From CAZGMC01 sp964526565 (GTDB lineage: Bacteria; Pseudomonadota; Alphaproteobacteria; DSM-16000; Inquilinaceae), in assembly GCA_964526565.1 (NCBI GenBank), contig CAZGMC010000016.1, positions 1-53,410 on the forward strand: a DNA stretch of 53,410 nt. The letters are read 5' to 3'. The notes under the pieces are model-generated. The model saw only the letters and a list, made by a program, of their open reading frames with translations, did not search any database and had not been told where the DNA came from. The position numbers and the translations under genes are program-made. Of the stretch, positions 15,343 to 23,408 are shown piece by piece. Numbering within the stretch: the first letter of the stretch is position 1; every line of letters starts with the position of its first letter.

Positions 15343-16451
15343 CCGGGTCCGAGGTGGCGCCCCGCATCGACGGCGCCGTGCTGCGCTATGCCCAGTGCTG
15401 GGAGGACGCCGACATCCTGGTCGAGGGGCTGGACGTGCGGCCGGGGCAGGTCTGCCTGTCGATCGCCTCGGCCGGCGACAACACGCTGGCGCTGCTGACC
15501 CGCGACCCGGCGCGGGTCATCGCCGTCGACCTGAGCGCGGCGCAGATCGCGGCGCTGGAGCTGCGTGTCGCCGCCTGCCGCACCCTCGACCACGGCGCCT
15601 TCCTGGAGCTGTACGGTGCGCGGCCGAGCGGCCGGCGGGCGGAGCTGTACGGTGCCTGCCGCCCGGCGATCGCCTCGGCTGCGGCGCGCGCCTTCTGGGA
15701 CGGCCGCGCGGACTGGCTGGCTGCCGACGGCTTCGGCGCGGTCGGGCGGTTCGAGGACTATGTCCGGCTGTTCCGGCGCTACGTGCTGCCGCTGGTGCAT
15801 GGCGGCGACACGGTCCGCGCCCTGCTGGCGCCGCGCGCGCCCAGGGCCCGCCGCGCCTTCTTCGACGAGCGCTGGAACACCGGCACGTGGCGCGCCCTGT
15901 TCCGCGTGTTCTTCTCGCGGCCGGTCATGAGCCTGCTGGGCCGCGACCCGGCATTCTTCCGCTATGCCCGCGGCGATCTGGCCGGGCACCTGCTGGGGCG
16001 GGTCGAGCACGCCCTGGCCGACCTGGATCCGGCCGAGAACCCGTACCTGCACTGGATCCTGCGCGGCCGCCACGGCAGCCACCTGCCGCTGGCGTTGCGC
16101 GCCCACGACTTCGCCGTCATCCGCGAGCGGCTCGACCGGGTCGAGTGGCACTGCACGGCGCTGGAGGACTGGCTGGACGCCCAGGACGGGACACGCTTCG
16201 TCCACCGGTTCAACCTGAGCGACGTGTTCGAGTACATGTCGGAGGCGGCCGCCGCCGGGCTGCTGGAGCGACTGGCCGGCGCCGCCGTGCCGGGCGGCCG
16301 GCTGCTCTACTGGAACATGCTGGTGCCGCGGTCGCGCCCGGCGGCGCTGGCCGGGATACTGTCGCCGCTGGAGGATCTGGCCGCGGCGCTGCACGCCCGC
16401 GACAAGGTGTTCTTCTACCGCCGCCTTGTCATCGAGGAGATCATCCGGTGA
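15339..16451 (+). CDS. DUF3419 (BtaA-like) SAM-dependent aminocarboxypropyl transferase
   Basis: BtaA moves the 3-amino-3-carboxypropyl group of S-adenosylmethionine to diacylglycerol, the first step of betaine-lipid synthesis. The 370 residues show the family opening RYAQCWEDADILVEGL, the SAM-site block SIASAGDNTLALL with VIAVDLSAAQIAALELR, and the C-terminal FNLSDVFEYMS and YWNMLVPR segments. The usual partner BtaB, which methylates the amino group, is not in this window. The product may therefore stay unmethylated or be modified by the GNAT encoded downstream. The lipid acceptor is unknown and may be isoprenoid rather than acyl. ATG 15339 overlaps the previous stop as ATGA, and the stop overlaps the next GTG as GTGA. 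Confidence 0.82.
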   Translation: MTGSEVAPRIDGAVLRYAQCWEDADILVEGLDVRPGQVCLSIASAGDNTLALLTRDPARVIAVDLSAAQIAALELRVAACRTLDHGAFLELYGARPSGRRAELYGACRPAIASAAARAFWDGRADWLAADGFGAVGRFEDYVRLFRRYVLPLVHGGDTVRALLAPRAPRARRAFFDERWNTGTWRALFRVFFSRPVMSLLGRDPAFFRYARGDLAGHLLGRVEHALADLDPAENPYLHWILRGRHGSHLPLALRAHDFAVIRERLDRVEWHCTALEDWLDAQDGTRFVHRFNLSDVFEYMSEAAAAGLLERLAGAAVPGGRLLYWNMLVPRSRPAALAGILSPLEDLAAALHARDKVFFYRRLVIEEIIR

Positions 16452-17851
16452 ACGACGCCGTCGCCATGGCGGCGGTGCTGACGGCGCTGGCCGGCGTGCT
16501 GGCCGCCCTGTCGCTGGCGGCGCGCCGTGTGGCCCTGCATCCGGAGGTGCGGCGCAAGCTGGTCCATGTCGGCATGGGGCTGGTGGCGCTGTCGTTCCCG
16601 TGGGTGTTCACCGACCCGGCCTGGGTGGCGGCGACGGCGGCCGCGGCCGTGGCCCTGCTGCTGGCGGTGCGCTGGCAGCCGGCCTTGCGGGCCCAGGTCG
16701 GCGATACCCTGCACGGTGTCGGCCGCGGTGGCCTGGGTGAGGTCTACTTCGCCGTGGCGGTGGCGGCGCTGTTCTGGGCGGCGCACGACATCCCGGCGTT
16801 CTACGTCGTGCCGGTGCTGGTGCTGACCCTGGCCGATGCGGTGGCGGCGCTGATCGGCGTCGGCTATGGCCGGCTGCGCTATCAGGGCCGCGGCGGCGCC
16901 AAGAGCTGGGAGGGCTCGGCGGCGTTCTTCACCGTCGCCTTCCTGGCCTGCCACGTGCCGCTGTTGCTGATGACGGACGTGGGGCGGACCGAGAGCGTGC
17001 TGATCGGCCTGATCGTCGGCCTGCTCGGCACGCTGATCGAGGGCGCGTCGTGGGACGGCCTGGACAACCTGCTGGTCCCGCTCGGCATTTATCTGCTGCT
17101 CGACGGCTTCGTCGGCCGGGAGGTAGGGGCGGTCGGCGCCGCCGCCGCGATCCTGGCCGGGCTGGTCGCCGTGGCGCTGGTCTGGGGCGAGCGCACCGGG
17201 CTCAAGACCGATGCGCTGATGACGGCGGTGGTGGCAGGCTTCGTGTTCTGGGTGGCGGGCGGCTGGACCTGGCTGGTGCCGCCGCTGGTCCTGTTCGTGG
17301 CGCACCCGCTGGTGGCGCCGCCGGCGGCCGAGATGCCGGCGCTGGGCCGCGACGCGCGCACCGTGCTGGCGGTGGCGGCACCGGGCGTGGCCTGGGCCTT
17401 CGCCGCCGAGGCGGCATTGGTTGCAGATGCGTACTATCCGTTCGCCTTGAGCTTCACTTTGCATCTGTCCATGATTGCCGGGTTTCGTGCCGAGGCGGCG
17501 GGTGGAGCCGCGGCGGCCGCGATCCCGGCAGCGGGGACAGCGGGGACAGCGGGGACAGCGGGGACAGCGGGCGCAGCGGCGGCCGCGACGGCATCGATTG
17601 GCCCCATTCGGCTGTGGGCCTTGTCGACGGCGGCCTGGGCGGTAACCATGGCACCGTTCGTGGTGATCGCGGGGCCTGGCACTTCTGAACTGCTGCTGGC
17701 GCTGGCAGCGTTGCCGCTGGCGTGGCCGGCGGCATGGCTGTTCCTGCGGCTGGAGCGGCGCCTGGGCGGCACGCACCGTCTGGAGCGGCAGGCGGCGATC
17801 GCGCTGGCCGGTTCGGCGGCCGGACTGGGGCCGCTGGCGGCGATCGGGTAG
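16448..17851 (+). CDS. Polyprenol/phytol-kinase-like membrane protein (cytidylyltransferase family)
   Basis: A 467-residue polytopic protein. The N-terminal half matches the CTP-dependent dolichol/phytol kinase and phosphatidate cytidylyltransferase superfamily: RRKLVHVGMGLVALSFPW, then LTLADAVAALIGVGYGRLRY and GGAKSWEGSAAFF, the nucleotide-binding signature. Later come EGASWDGLDNLLVPLG and several more helices. The C-terminal part is longer than in simple phytol kinases and carries a nine-base repeat (GCGGGGACA, four units at 17531-17566) that adds Gly-Thr-Ala tripeptides in a loop. It starts at a GTG overlapping the DUF3419 stop. In this operon it could phosphorylate a prenol or form a CDP-activated lipid; sequence does not decide between these. 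Confidence 0.75.
   Translation: MNDAVAMAAVLTALAGVLAALSLAARRVALHPEVRRKLVHVGMGLVALSFPWVFTDPAWVAATAAAAVALLLAVRWQPALRAQVGDTLHGVGRGGLGEVYFAVAVAALFWAAHDIPAFYVVPVLVLTLADAVAALIGVGYGRLRYQGRGGAKSWEGSAAFFTVAFLACHVPLLLMTDVGRTESVLIGLIVGLLGTLIEGASWDGLDNLLVPLGIYLLLDGFVGREVGAVGAAAAILAGLVAVALVWGERTGLKTDALMTAVVAGFVFWVAGGWTWLVPPLVLFVAHPLVAPPAAEMPALGRDARTVLAVAAPGVAWAFAAEAALVADAYYPFALSFTLHLSMIAGFRAEAAGGAAAAAIPAAGTAGTAGTAGTAGAAAAATASIGPIRLWALSTAAWAVTMAPFVVIAGPGTSELLLALAALPLAWPAAWLFLRLERRLGGTHRLERQAAIALAGSAAGLGPLAAIG
17531..17566. repeat. 9-bp coding tandem repeat, four units
   Basis: Four exact copies of GCGGGGACA followed by a diverged copy, within the C-terminal loop of the polyprenol-kinase-like gene. They translate as repeated Gly-Thr-Ala. 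The unit is a multiple of three, so copy-number change would not break the frame. Confidence 0.95.
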
Positions 17852-17867
17852 GGAGGCGACCGGAGCA

Positions 17868-18851
17868 ATGGGAAGCGCAGCAGTCATGCCCGCCGCCGGC
17901 ACCATTCCGGCAGCCATCGCCCTGCCCGACCCGAACCGGCGCCGCCGCGATGCCCCGGACGGTACCTGCCTGTGGCACGGCGCGGACGGCGACGTGGCCG
18001 CTGGCGCCTCGCTGTGGTGGCAGTCGACCGCGCCGTTCGAAGGCCGCCGCACCGGCTGCATCGGCCACCTCACGGCCGGCGGTGCCGGGGCGGCGCGCGC
18101 CATCCTGGACCAGGGCTGCGCCAGGCTGCGGGCCGCGGGCTGCGCCATGGCTCTGGCCCCCATGGACGGCGACACCTGGCACCGCTACCGCACCGTCACC
18201 GACCGCGGCGACCGGCCGCCCTTCGTGCTGGAACCGTGGGACGACGGCGGCGTCGGCGCCGCCGCCCTGACCGCCGCCGGGTTCACGCCTGTCGCTCACT
18301 ACGTTTCGACACTCGTCGAGGACCTGACGGTGGCCGACCCGCGGCTGCCCGCCGTCGCCGCCCGGCTGCGCGCCGCCGGAGTGACGGTGCGCTGCTTCGA
18401 TCCGCTCCGCGCCGACGACGATCTGGTCCGGCTGCATGCCCTGTCGCTGAGCGCGTTCCGCGGCAACGTCCTGTACACGCCGCTGCCGGCCGACCGGTTC
18501 GCCGGCCTGTACCGGCCGATCCTGCCGCTGCTGGAACCGGAGCTGGTCCTGATGGCCGAGTGCGCCGGGGAAACGGTCGGCTATGCGTTCGCCCTGCCCG
18601 ATCATGCCCAGGCCGGGCGCGGCCGGCCGGTCGACACGGTCGTCCTCAAGACGGTGGCGGTGCGGCCCGGCCGGGCCTGGCGCGGCCTCGGGGCGTGTCT
18701 GGCAGCGGAGGTCCACCGCCGCGCCGCGGCCGCCGGCTGCCGCGCCGTGATCCATGCGCTGATGCACGAGGGCAACCGCTCCGCCGCGTGGAGCCATCGC
18801 TTCGGCCGGGTGATCCGCCGGTACGCCCTGTTCGCCCGCGCCCTGACGTGA
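17868..18851 (+). CDS. GNAT-family acetyltransferase
   Basis: A 327-residue protein with two regions. The first contains the segment APMDGDTWHRYRTVTDRG, found in a group of GNAT-like proteins. The C-terminal half carries the acetyl-CoA-binding fold (VVLKTVAVRPGRAWRGLGACLA, then IHALMHEGNRSAAWSHRFGR). The pyrophosphate loop is less regular than the usual Q/RxxGxG/A. ATG 17868 follows GGGAGGCGACCGGAG, 16 bases after the previous stop. GNATs acylate amines, and the DUF3419 product would carry a free amine, so N-acylation of that group is a reasonable but untested guess. Confidence 0.75.
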   Translation: MGSAAVMPAAGTIPAAIALPDPNRRRRDAPDGTCLWHGADGDVAAGASLWWQSTAPFEGRRTGCIGHLTAGGAGAARAILDQGCARLRAAGCAMALAPMDGDTWHRYRTVTDRGDRPPFVLEPWDDGGVGAAALTAAGFTPVAHYVSTLVEDLTVADPRLPAVAARLRAAGVTVRCFDPLRADDDLVRLHALSLSAFRGNVLYTPLPADRFAGLYRPILPLLEPELVLMAECAGETVGYAFALPDHAQAGRGRPVDTVVLKTVAVRPGRAWRGLGACLAAEVHRRAAAAGCRAVIHALMHEGNRSAAWSHRFGRVIRRYALFARALT

Positions 18852-18864
18852 GGGTCGATCCAAC

Positions 18865-20448
18865 ATGAACGTGGCCAGCCTGTTCGTGAGCCAGGCCGCG
18901 GTGCGGCCCTCGGCGGCGGCCCTGATCGCCGGCCGTGGCGCCACCCGGCAGGTGCTGAAATATGCCGCCCTGAACGAGGAGACGGCGCGGCTGGCCGCCC
19001 TGTTCACCGCCGACGGCCTGCAGCCCGGTGACTGCGCCCTGGTGCTGCTGCCGATGTCGCTGCAGCTCTACGTGACGGTGATCGCCCTGCTGCGGGTCGG
19101 CACCGTGCCGATGATGCCGGATGCCGCGACCGGGCGCGACGGGCTGGTCGCCGCCTGCGCCACGGTGCCGCCCTCGGCGCTGATCGCGCCGCCGCGGCTG
19201 CTGTGGCGGGGCCTGGTCGATTCGGCGCTGCGCGCCATCCCGATGAAGTATTCGACCGGACGGCGGGTTCCGGGGGCGCGCTGGCTGGGCACGCTGGATG
19301 ACATGGCGCCGCTCGACGCCGTGGCCGACGTCGAGCCGGATCATCCCGCCCTGATCACCTTCACGAGCGGCTCGACCGGGACGGCCAGGGCGATCGTGCG
19401 CAGCCACGGCCTGCTGCGCGCCCAGCACGAGGCGGTGGCAGCGGTGCTGCGGCCGCAGCCGGGCACGGCGGCAATGGCGGCGCTGCCGGTGTTCGTGCTG
19501 GCCAACCTGGCTGAGGGCGTGGCCAGCGTGCTGCCCGACACCGATGTGCGCGCACCGGGCGAGGCCGATCCGGTGCCGCTGCATGCCCAGATCGCCGAGA
19601 ACCGGGTGACTCAGCTGCTCGCCTCACCGGCCCTGTGCGAGCGGCTGACCGACGGCGGCGCGCGGCTGGATGGCCTGACCGCGGTGTTCACGGGCGGCGG
19701 CCCCGTATTCCCCGACATCCTCGACCGGCTGGCCTTGGCGGCACCGGGAGCGACGCTGGTGGCCGCCTACGGCTCCAGCGAGGCCGAGCCGATCGCCCAC
19801 GTTGCCTGGCCGGAGGTGAGCGACACCGACCTGTGGGCCATGGCCTCGGGCTGGGGCCTGCTGGCCGGGCCGCCGATACCCGAGGCGCAGGTGGCCGTCC
19901 TGCCCGACCGCTTCGGCGAGCCGATCGGGCCGTACGACCCGGATGCGTTCGCTGCCGAGGCGGTGCCCGCCGGCGAGCCCGGCGAGATCCTGGTCGCCGG
20001 TCCGCACGTGGTGGCGGGCTATCCGGGCGGGGCCGGCGACGCCGAGGCCAAGGTGCGCGTCGGCGACCAGATCTGGCACCGCACCGGCGACGCCGGCTGG
20101 ATCGACCGGCGCGGCCGGCTGTGGCTGCTGGGGCGCTGCCCGACGCAGCAGGAGGACGGCCGCCCGCTGTACGCACTGGCGGCCGAGACGGCAGCGCGCT
20201 GCCGGCTCGGGCCGCGCCGGGTGGCCTGCCTGGCGCACGAGGGCCAGCGGCTGCTGGTGATCGAGGGCCGCGACGACCCGGATACCGGGGCGCTGGAGGA
20301 GTCACTGGGCCGGCTCGGCATCGACGCGCTGCTGCAGGTGGACCGGATCCCGACCGACCGGCGCCACAACTCCAAGATCGACTATGCGCGCCTGCGCACC
20401 CGCCTGGACCGCGCCTGGGTGCTGGCGGAGCTGGGATCGGGGCCGTGA
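18865..20448 (+). CDS. OleC-like acyl-AMP ligase (AMP-binding enzyme)
   Basis: Activates a carboxylate with ATP as an acyl-adenylate. The 527 residues include the phosphate loop TFTSGSTGTARAIVRSHG, the adenine motif AYGSSEAEPIA, the HRTGDAGW motif and a C-terminal block PTDRRHNSKIDYARLRTRL. The HGLLRAQHE segment after the phosphate loop and the RRHNSKI end resemble OleC, the beta-lactone synthetase of hydrocarbon biosynthesis, more than ordinary acyl-CoA synthetases. OleA, OleB and OleD are not in the window, so the chemistry is probably simple activation or an unusual ring closure. It begins 13 bases after the GNAT stop and is the last gene of the run. Confidence 0.8.
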   Translation: MNVASLFVSQAAVRPSAAALIAGRGATRQVLKYAALNEETARLAALFTADGLQPGDCALVLLPMSLQLYVTVIALLRVGTVPMMPDAATGRDGLVAACATVPPSALIAPPRLLWRGLVDSALRAIPMKYSTGRRVPGARWLGTLDDMAPLDAVADVEPDHPALITFTSGSTGTARAIVRSHGLLRAQHEAVAAVLRPQPGTAAMAALPVFVLANLAEGVASVLPDTDVRAPGEADPVPLHAQIAENRVTQLLASPALCERLTDGGARLDGLTAVFTGGGPVFPDILDRLALAAPGATLVAAYGSSEAEPIAHVAWPEVSDTDLWAMASGWGLLAGPPIPEAQVAVLPDRFGEPIGPYDPDAFAAEAVPAGEPGEILVAGPHVVAGYPGGAGDAEAKVRVGDQIWHRTGDAGWIDRRGRLWLLGRCPTQQEDGRPLYALAAETAARCRLGPRRVACLAHEGQRLLVIEGRDDPDTGALEESLGRLGIDALLQVDRIPTDRRHNSKIDYARLRTRLDRAWVLAELGSGP

Positions 20449-20500
20449 CCGAGACCGGGGCCGGGGCCGTGACCGTGACCTTGCGCCCGGCGCGGTGCTG

Positions 20501-21511
20501 TCAGGCCGGGAGCGGCATCACGATCGGCACACCACAGCGGTTGGCGATCTCCAAGGCAAGATCCCGGAAGTCACGATAGCACTGCTGCACGGCTGCGACG
20601 TGAGCGCCGATCGCGCCGTCGGCGGGCTTGAGCAGGAACATCGGCTTGCGCGCTTCCATGGCCATCGGCATCAGGCTGCGATAGTGCTTCAGCTGGGCCA
20701 GGCAGTACGGGTCATCCGCCGACCGAAGCCCCATTTGGGCCGGCTCACCGGTGACAGCCTCGCGGTACAGGTCCGGGATTCGCGCAATCCAGCGGGCATA
20801 GGCGCGGACCGGCCGGTCGAACCGGACAGCGTGCTGCTGGATGACGTAGCCGGCCGGCGCCATCAATCCCTTCGGCAACGACAGGTTCGGCTCCGGGTTC
20901 TTGTTCAGCCGCTCCGCCCATTCCGACCGCCAGCGACGCATGGTTGGCCCGAGATTTCGCAGGCCCTGCAGCGAGAACAGGTCAGGTGTCAGGGGGATGA
21001 CGACGTAATCAGCGGCGATCAAGGCGGCGCGATTGATGGCCCCCAGGTTCGGTCCGACATCGATGAGCACAATGTGCGCCTCGGCCTGCTCGCTGGCCTT
21101 GGCCAAGGCCCTGTGGAATGCTGAGATGATCCGAAAAGCACTTTCCTTGCCATCCAGGCAGTTCGGCCACGCCGAAGACAGCTCGTCCTCGAACGACGAC
21201 AGGCCGAGATCACCCGGTACAAGGCCGATGTCGTCGGCCAGCGCAATATTCTCGACATGCGGGTTGGCGATATCACCGGTCCCCTTCAGGATTGGCTGAA
21301 TGACTCCCAGTATGGTTAAAGGATGCGCGCCATCCGGCCACAGCTCTTCCAGGCGTGCCTCGTCCAGGAACATGGCGCTGAGGTTGGCCTGCGGATCCAG
21401 ATCCGCGGCAACAACCCGCAATCCGAGCTGCCCGTATATCCAGGCCAGATGATAGGCGAGTGAGGTCTTGCCGACGCCGCCCTTGTTGTTGAAGAATGCA
21501 ATCGTTTTCAT
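20501..21511 (-). CDS. ParA/Soj-type P-loop ATPase, cassette partner
   Basis: A 336-residue member of the ParA/MinD group. The N-terminus carries the deviant Walker A motif NNKGGVGKTS; VAADLDPQANLSAMF follows, and VLIDVGPNLGAINRAAL gives Walker B. No ParB or centromere-like gene is adjacent. Instead its ATG overlaps the stop of the AlbA_2/ATPase gene as ATGA, so the two are a coupled pair. Its C-terminal third (from about residue 200) differs from plasmid ParA proteins. Base composition is less GC-rich than in the flanking housekeeping genes. A role in chromosome segregation is unlikely from context; with its partner it may belong to a mobile or defence-related module. Confidence 0.85.
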   Translation of the reverse strand: MKTIAFFNNKGGVGKTSLAYHLAWIYGQLGLRVVAADLDPQANLSAMFLDEARLEELWPDGAHPLTILGVIQPILKGTGDIANPHVENIALADDIGLVPGDLGLSSFEDELSSAWPNCLDGKESAFRIISAFHRALAKASEQAEAHIVLIDVGPNLGAINRAALIAADYVVIPLTPDLFSLQGLRNLGPTMRRWRSEWAERLNKNPEPNLSLPKGLMAPAGYVIQQHAVRFDRPVRAYARWIARIPDLYREAVTGEPAQMGLRSADDPYCLAQLKHYRSLMPMAMEARKPMFLLKPADGAIGAHVAAVQQCYRDFRDLALEIANRCGVPIVMPLPA

Positions 21512-22692
21512 CTTGCAGCCCGGACCACGGCCAGAACGCGTTCCGGCCAGAACTGGAACTCCGGCGGCGGGTTGCCATTGCGCGCCAGTTCCTGGCGTGC
21601 CAGCGGGACACCCATGCCAAACCGTTGGACATAGCCAAGGACCTTCATCGCCTCGGCGATCAATGGATTACGATAGTCGGTCGGTCCCTCCCCGAAATTC
21701 CGCTCGTTGACCTGGCCATACAGCCCGCCGGGATTGGAGATCTCCACCCTGTCGCCAAACCAGTAGAGACGCACCGGCGCGTTTGTCCCTTCGTAGGCGC
21801 GGTGCATCACGGCGTTCCGAGCGAGCTGCTGCAAGGCCATGATCGGGTAGTCTGGCTTGCGGATTTCGCGGGACTGAGACAGGTCCAGAGCATTTGATAT
21901 ATTGATCTCCAGCACCTCGTCCAGGCGCCGAAGGACGTCGTGCAACGGACCCGACAGCTCCTTCTCGTCCCGGATGGGTGCAGTCAGCGAGTCGCCATCG
22001 AACCGCACAAATTGTACATAGGCCCCCGGCACCCAGCGCAGAGGGTCCAAACCCAGGATCAGAATGGCACCGAGTGTGGGACTGGCGTCCGGGGTCAACA
22101 GTCCCATCCCGCTCAGCTGTCGATCCAAGGGAAGATGGTTACGCTCCAAGGTGTGGGGTGGCAGGGCTGACGGCAGGTAGGTGCCGCGGAAGAACGCCAT
22201 ATCGAGGTCGTCGATTGTGGCATCCAATGCCGGCCGCCGGTCGAATGGCAAGTCGCCAGCGCGCCTGCGTTCTGCCAGCCGCTGTTCCTCGATCTCCGTG
22301 GCGACCTTGTTCTGTGATCCTATCCTGACGAACACCCGGCCCTCATATCGAACAGGCGGTGACGGAGACGGTGGGATCTGTACACACAGCACTTCAGTTT
22401 CATCAATGGTCATACGTTGAACAATCATCATTGGCGGCGGCAGGATGTTGCCGTCGCTGCGCATGCTCGCCACCTTGAGCTGGAATTCGTCTGGGATCCG
22501 AATGTTGCCGGGCCGTCCGTTGTCGTCGATCCCGATGAAAATGACGGCGGGCTGGCCATGACCCGGCCAGTCATTCGCGAAAGCGCAAATGGTCCGCCGG
22601 ATGCCGCTGGCGTCCGATGCCGAGCGCTTGAATTCGACGCGGTCGGATTCGCCGGCCCGCATCAGGTTCATCAGTTCGTCGCGATCCAACAT
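21508..22692 (-). CDS. Schlafen AlbA_2 / GHKL-ATPase-fold protein (RecG-related regulator family)
   Basis: A 394-residue protein. The N-terminal AlbA_2 (Schlafen-type, divergent AAA_4) domain has the signature ESDRVEFKRSASDASGIRRT followed by ICAFAND and IFIGIDDNGRPGNI. The C-terminal domain, with LARNAVMHRAY, RLYWFGDRVEISNPGGLYG and AEAMKVLGYVQRFGMGVPLA, is the HATPase_c_4 fold common in proteins annotated as transcriptional regulators or RecG-like helicases. ATG 22692 is chosen because MLDRDELMNLMRAGESD leads straight into the domain; the frame upstream is low-complexity. It is coupled to the ParA gene. Such proteins are frequent in defence islands and mobile elements; its target is not known. 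Confidence 0.82.
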   Translation of the reverse strand: MLDRDELMNLMRAGESDRVEFKRSASDASGIRRTICAFANDWPGHGQPAVIFIGIDDNGRPGNIRIPDEFQLKVASMRSDGNILPPPMMIVQRMTIDETEVLCVQIPPSPSPPVRYEGRVFVRIGSQNKVATEIEEQRLAERRRAGDLPFDRRPALDATIDDLDMAFFRGTYLPSALPPHTLERNHLPLDRQLSGMGLLTPDASPTLGAILILGLDPLRWVPGAYVQFVRFDGDSLTAPIRDEKELSGPLHDVLRRLDEVLEINISNALDLSQSREIRKPDYPIMALQQLARNAVMHRAYEGTNAPVRLYWFGDRVEISNPGGLYGQVNERNFGEGPTDYRNPLIAEAMKVLGYVQRFGMGVPLARQELARNGNPPPEFQFWPERVLAVVRAAR

Positions 22693-22870
22693 GGTGCCGA
22701 CTGGCCGTGGCCTCGATGGGAGCACAGGCACAGGCGAGCCGCCCGGTCCCCAAGGCTGGAGTGTAACACCGTCTGGAGGCATTCCACCCTGCGAACAGGC
22801 ACGGTCAGCGGGCGGAGCCGGCATCAAAATCTACGGCAAGACGATTGCGCCGCATGATGCGCTTTCGGCG

Positions 22871-23179
22871 ATGCAGTCATTCGCATTGAGTTCTTCGACC
22901 GTCTGTGTCACTGTTCGGAAAATCTACGATTTGCCGATACGGCTCGATCGAAAGTGGCAGATCGCACGACGAAAGGCAGCTACGTTCGCAATGCGACCCG
23001 AGAGCCATCCACTGGCTGCTCTGCTGGAGCAGCACGTCAAGGATCAGGGGCTGGTCACGACCGCTCCGGCAATTGCGCGGGCGCTTGCCTGTGCCGCGCA
23101 GGACCAGGAAAGCAGGCGTTTCCTGGCTCGCGTGCTGGCCGTCGTCTCCAAGGAGCTCAGGGACAGGACGCTGAACTAG
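22871..23179 (+). CDS. Small hypothetical protein
   Basis: A frame of up to 102 residues. The second half (SHPLAALLEQHVKDQGLVTT, then APAIARALACAAQDQESRRF and LARVLAVVSKELRD) reads like a folded helical domain. The first 40 residues look less natural, so an internal ATG at 22991 giving 62 residues is an alternative start. No ribosome site stands out for either. It is divergent from the AlbA_2 gene in the same lower-GC segment and may be the third member of that cassette. No family recognised. Confidence 0.4.
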   Translation: MQSFALSSSTVCVTVRKIYDLPIRLDRKWQIARRKAATFAMRPESHPLAALLEQHVKDQGLVTTAPAIARALACAAQDQESRRFLARVLAVVSKELRDRTLN

Positions 23180-23408
23180 GGGCAATCCGGTGGCCTTGCC
23201 GGGGCATGATTCGCAGTCCGTTCCGGATGCCCCAGGAAGCCGTTCAGCCTCGCTGTCCTGCACGCCGGTCGGCCGGTACCGGCAAAGCTGCTCGATGCGC
23301 ACCGGTGCGGGGCCGCCGGCAGCGGCCGCGTTCGGTGCAGGGGCGGGGAGCTTGACCTGAACGCATCGCCGGGTTGCTTGAGTGCCAGTCTCGCGCCGCC
23401 CACACCCG

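Noticed and set aside
14975..16447. A very long open frame fused in front of the polyprenol-kinase-like gene
   Set aside because: It overlaps the dikinase and DUF3419 genes in another frame; the true start is the GTG overlapping the DUF3419 stop.
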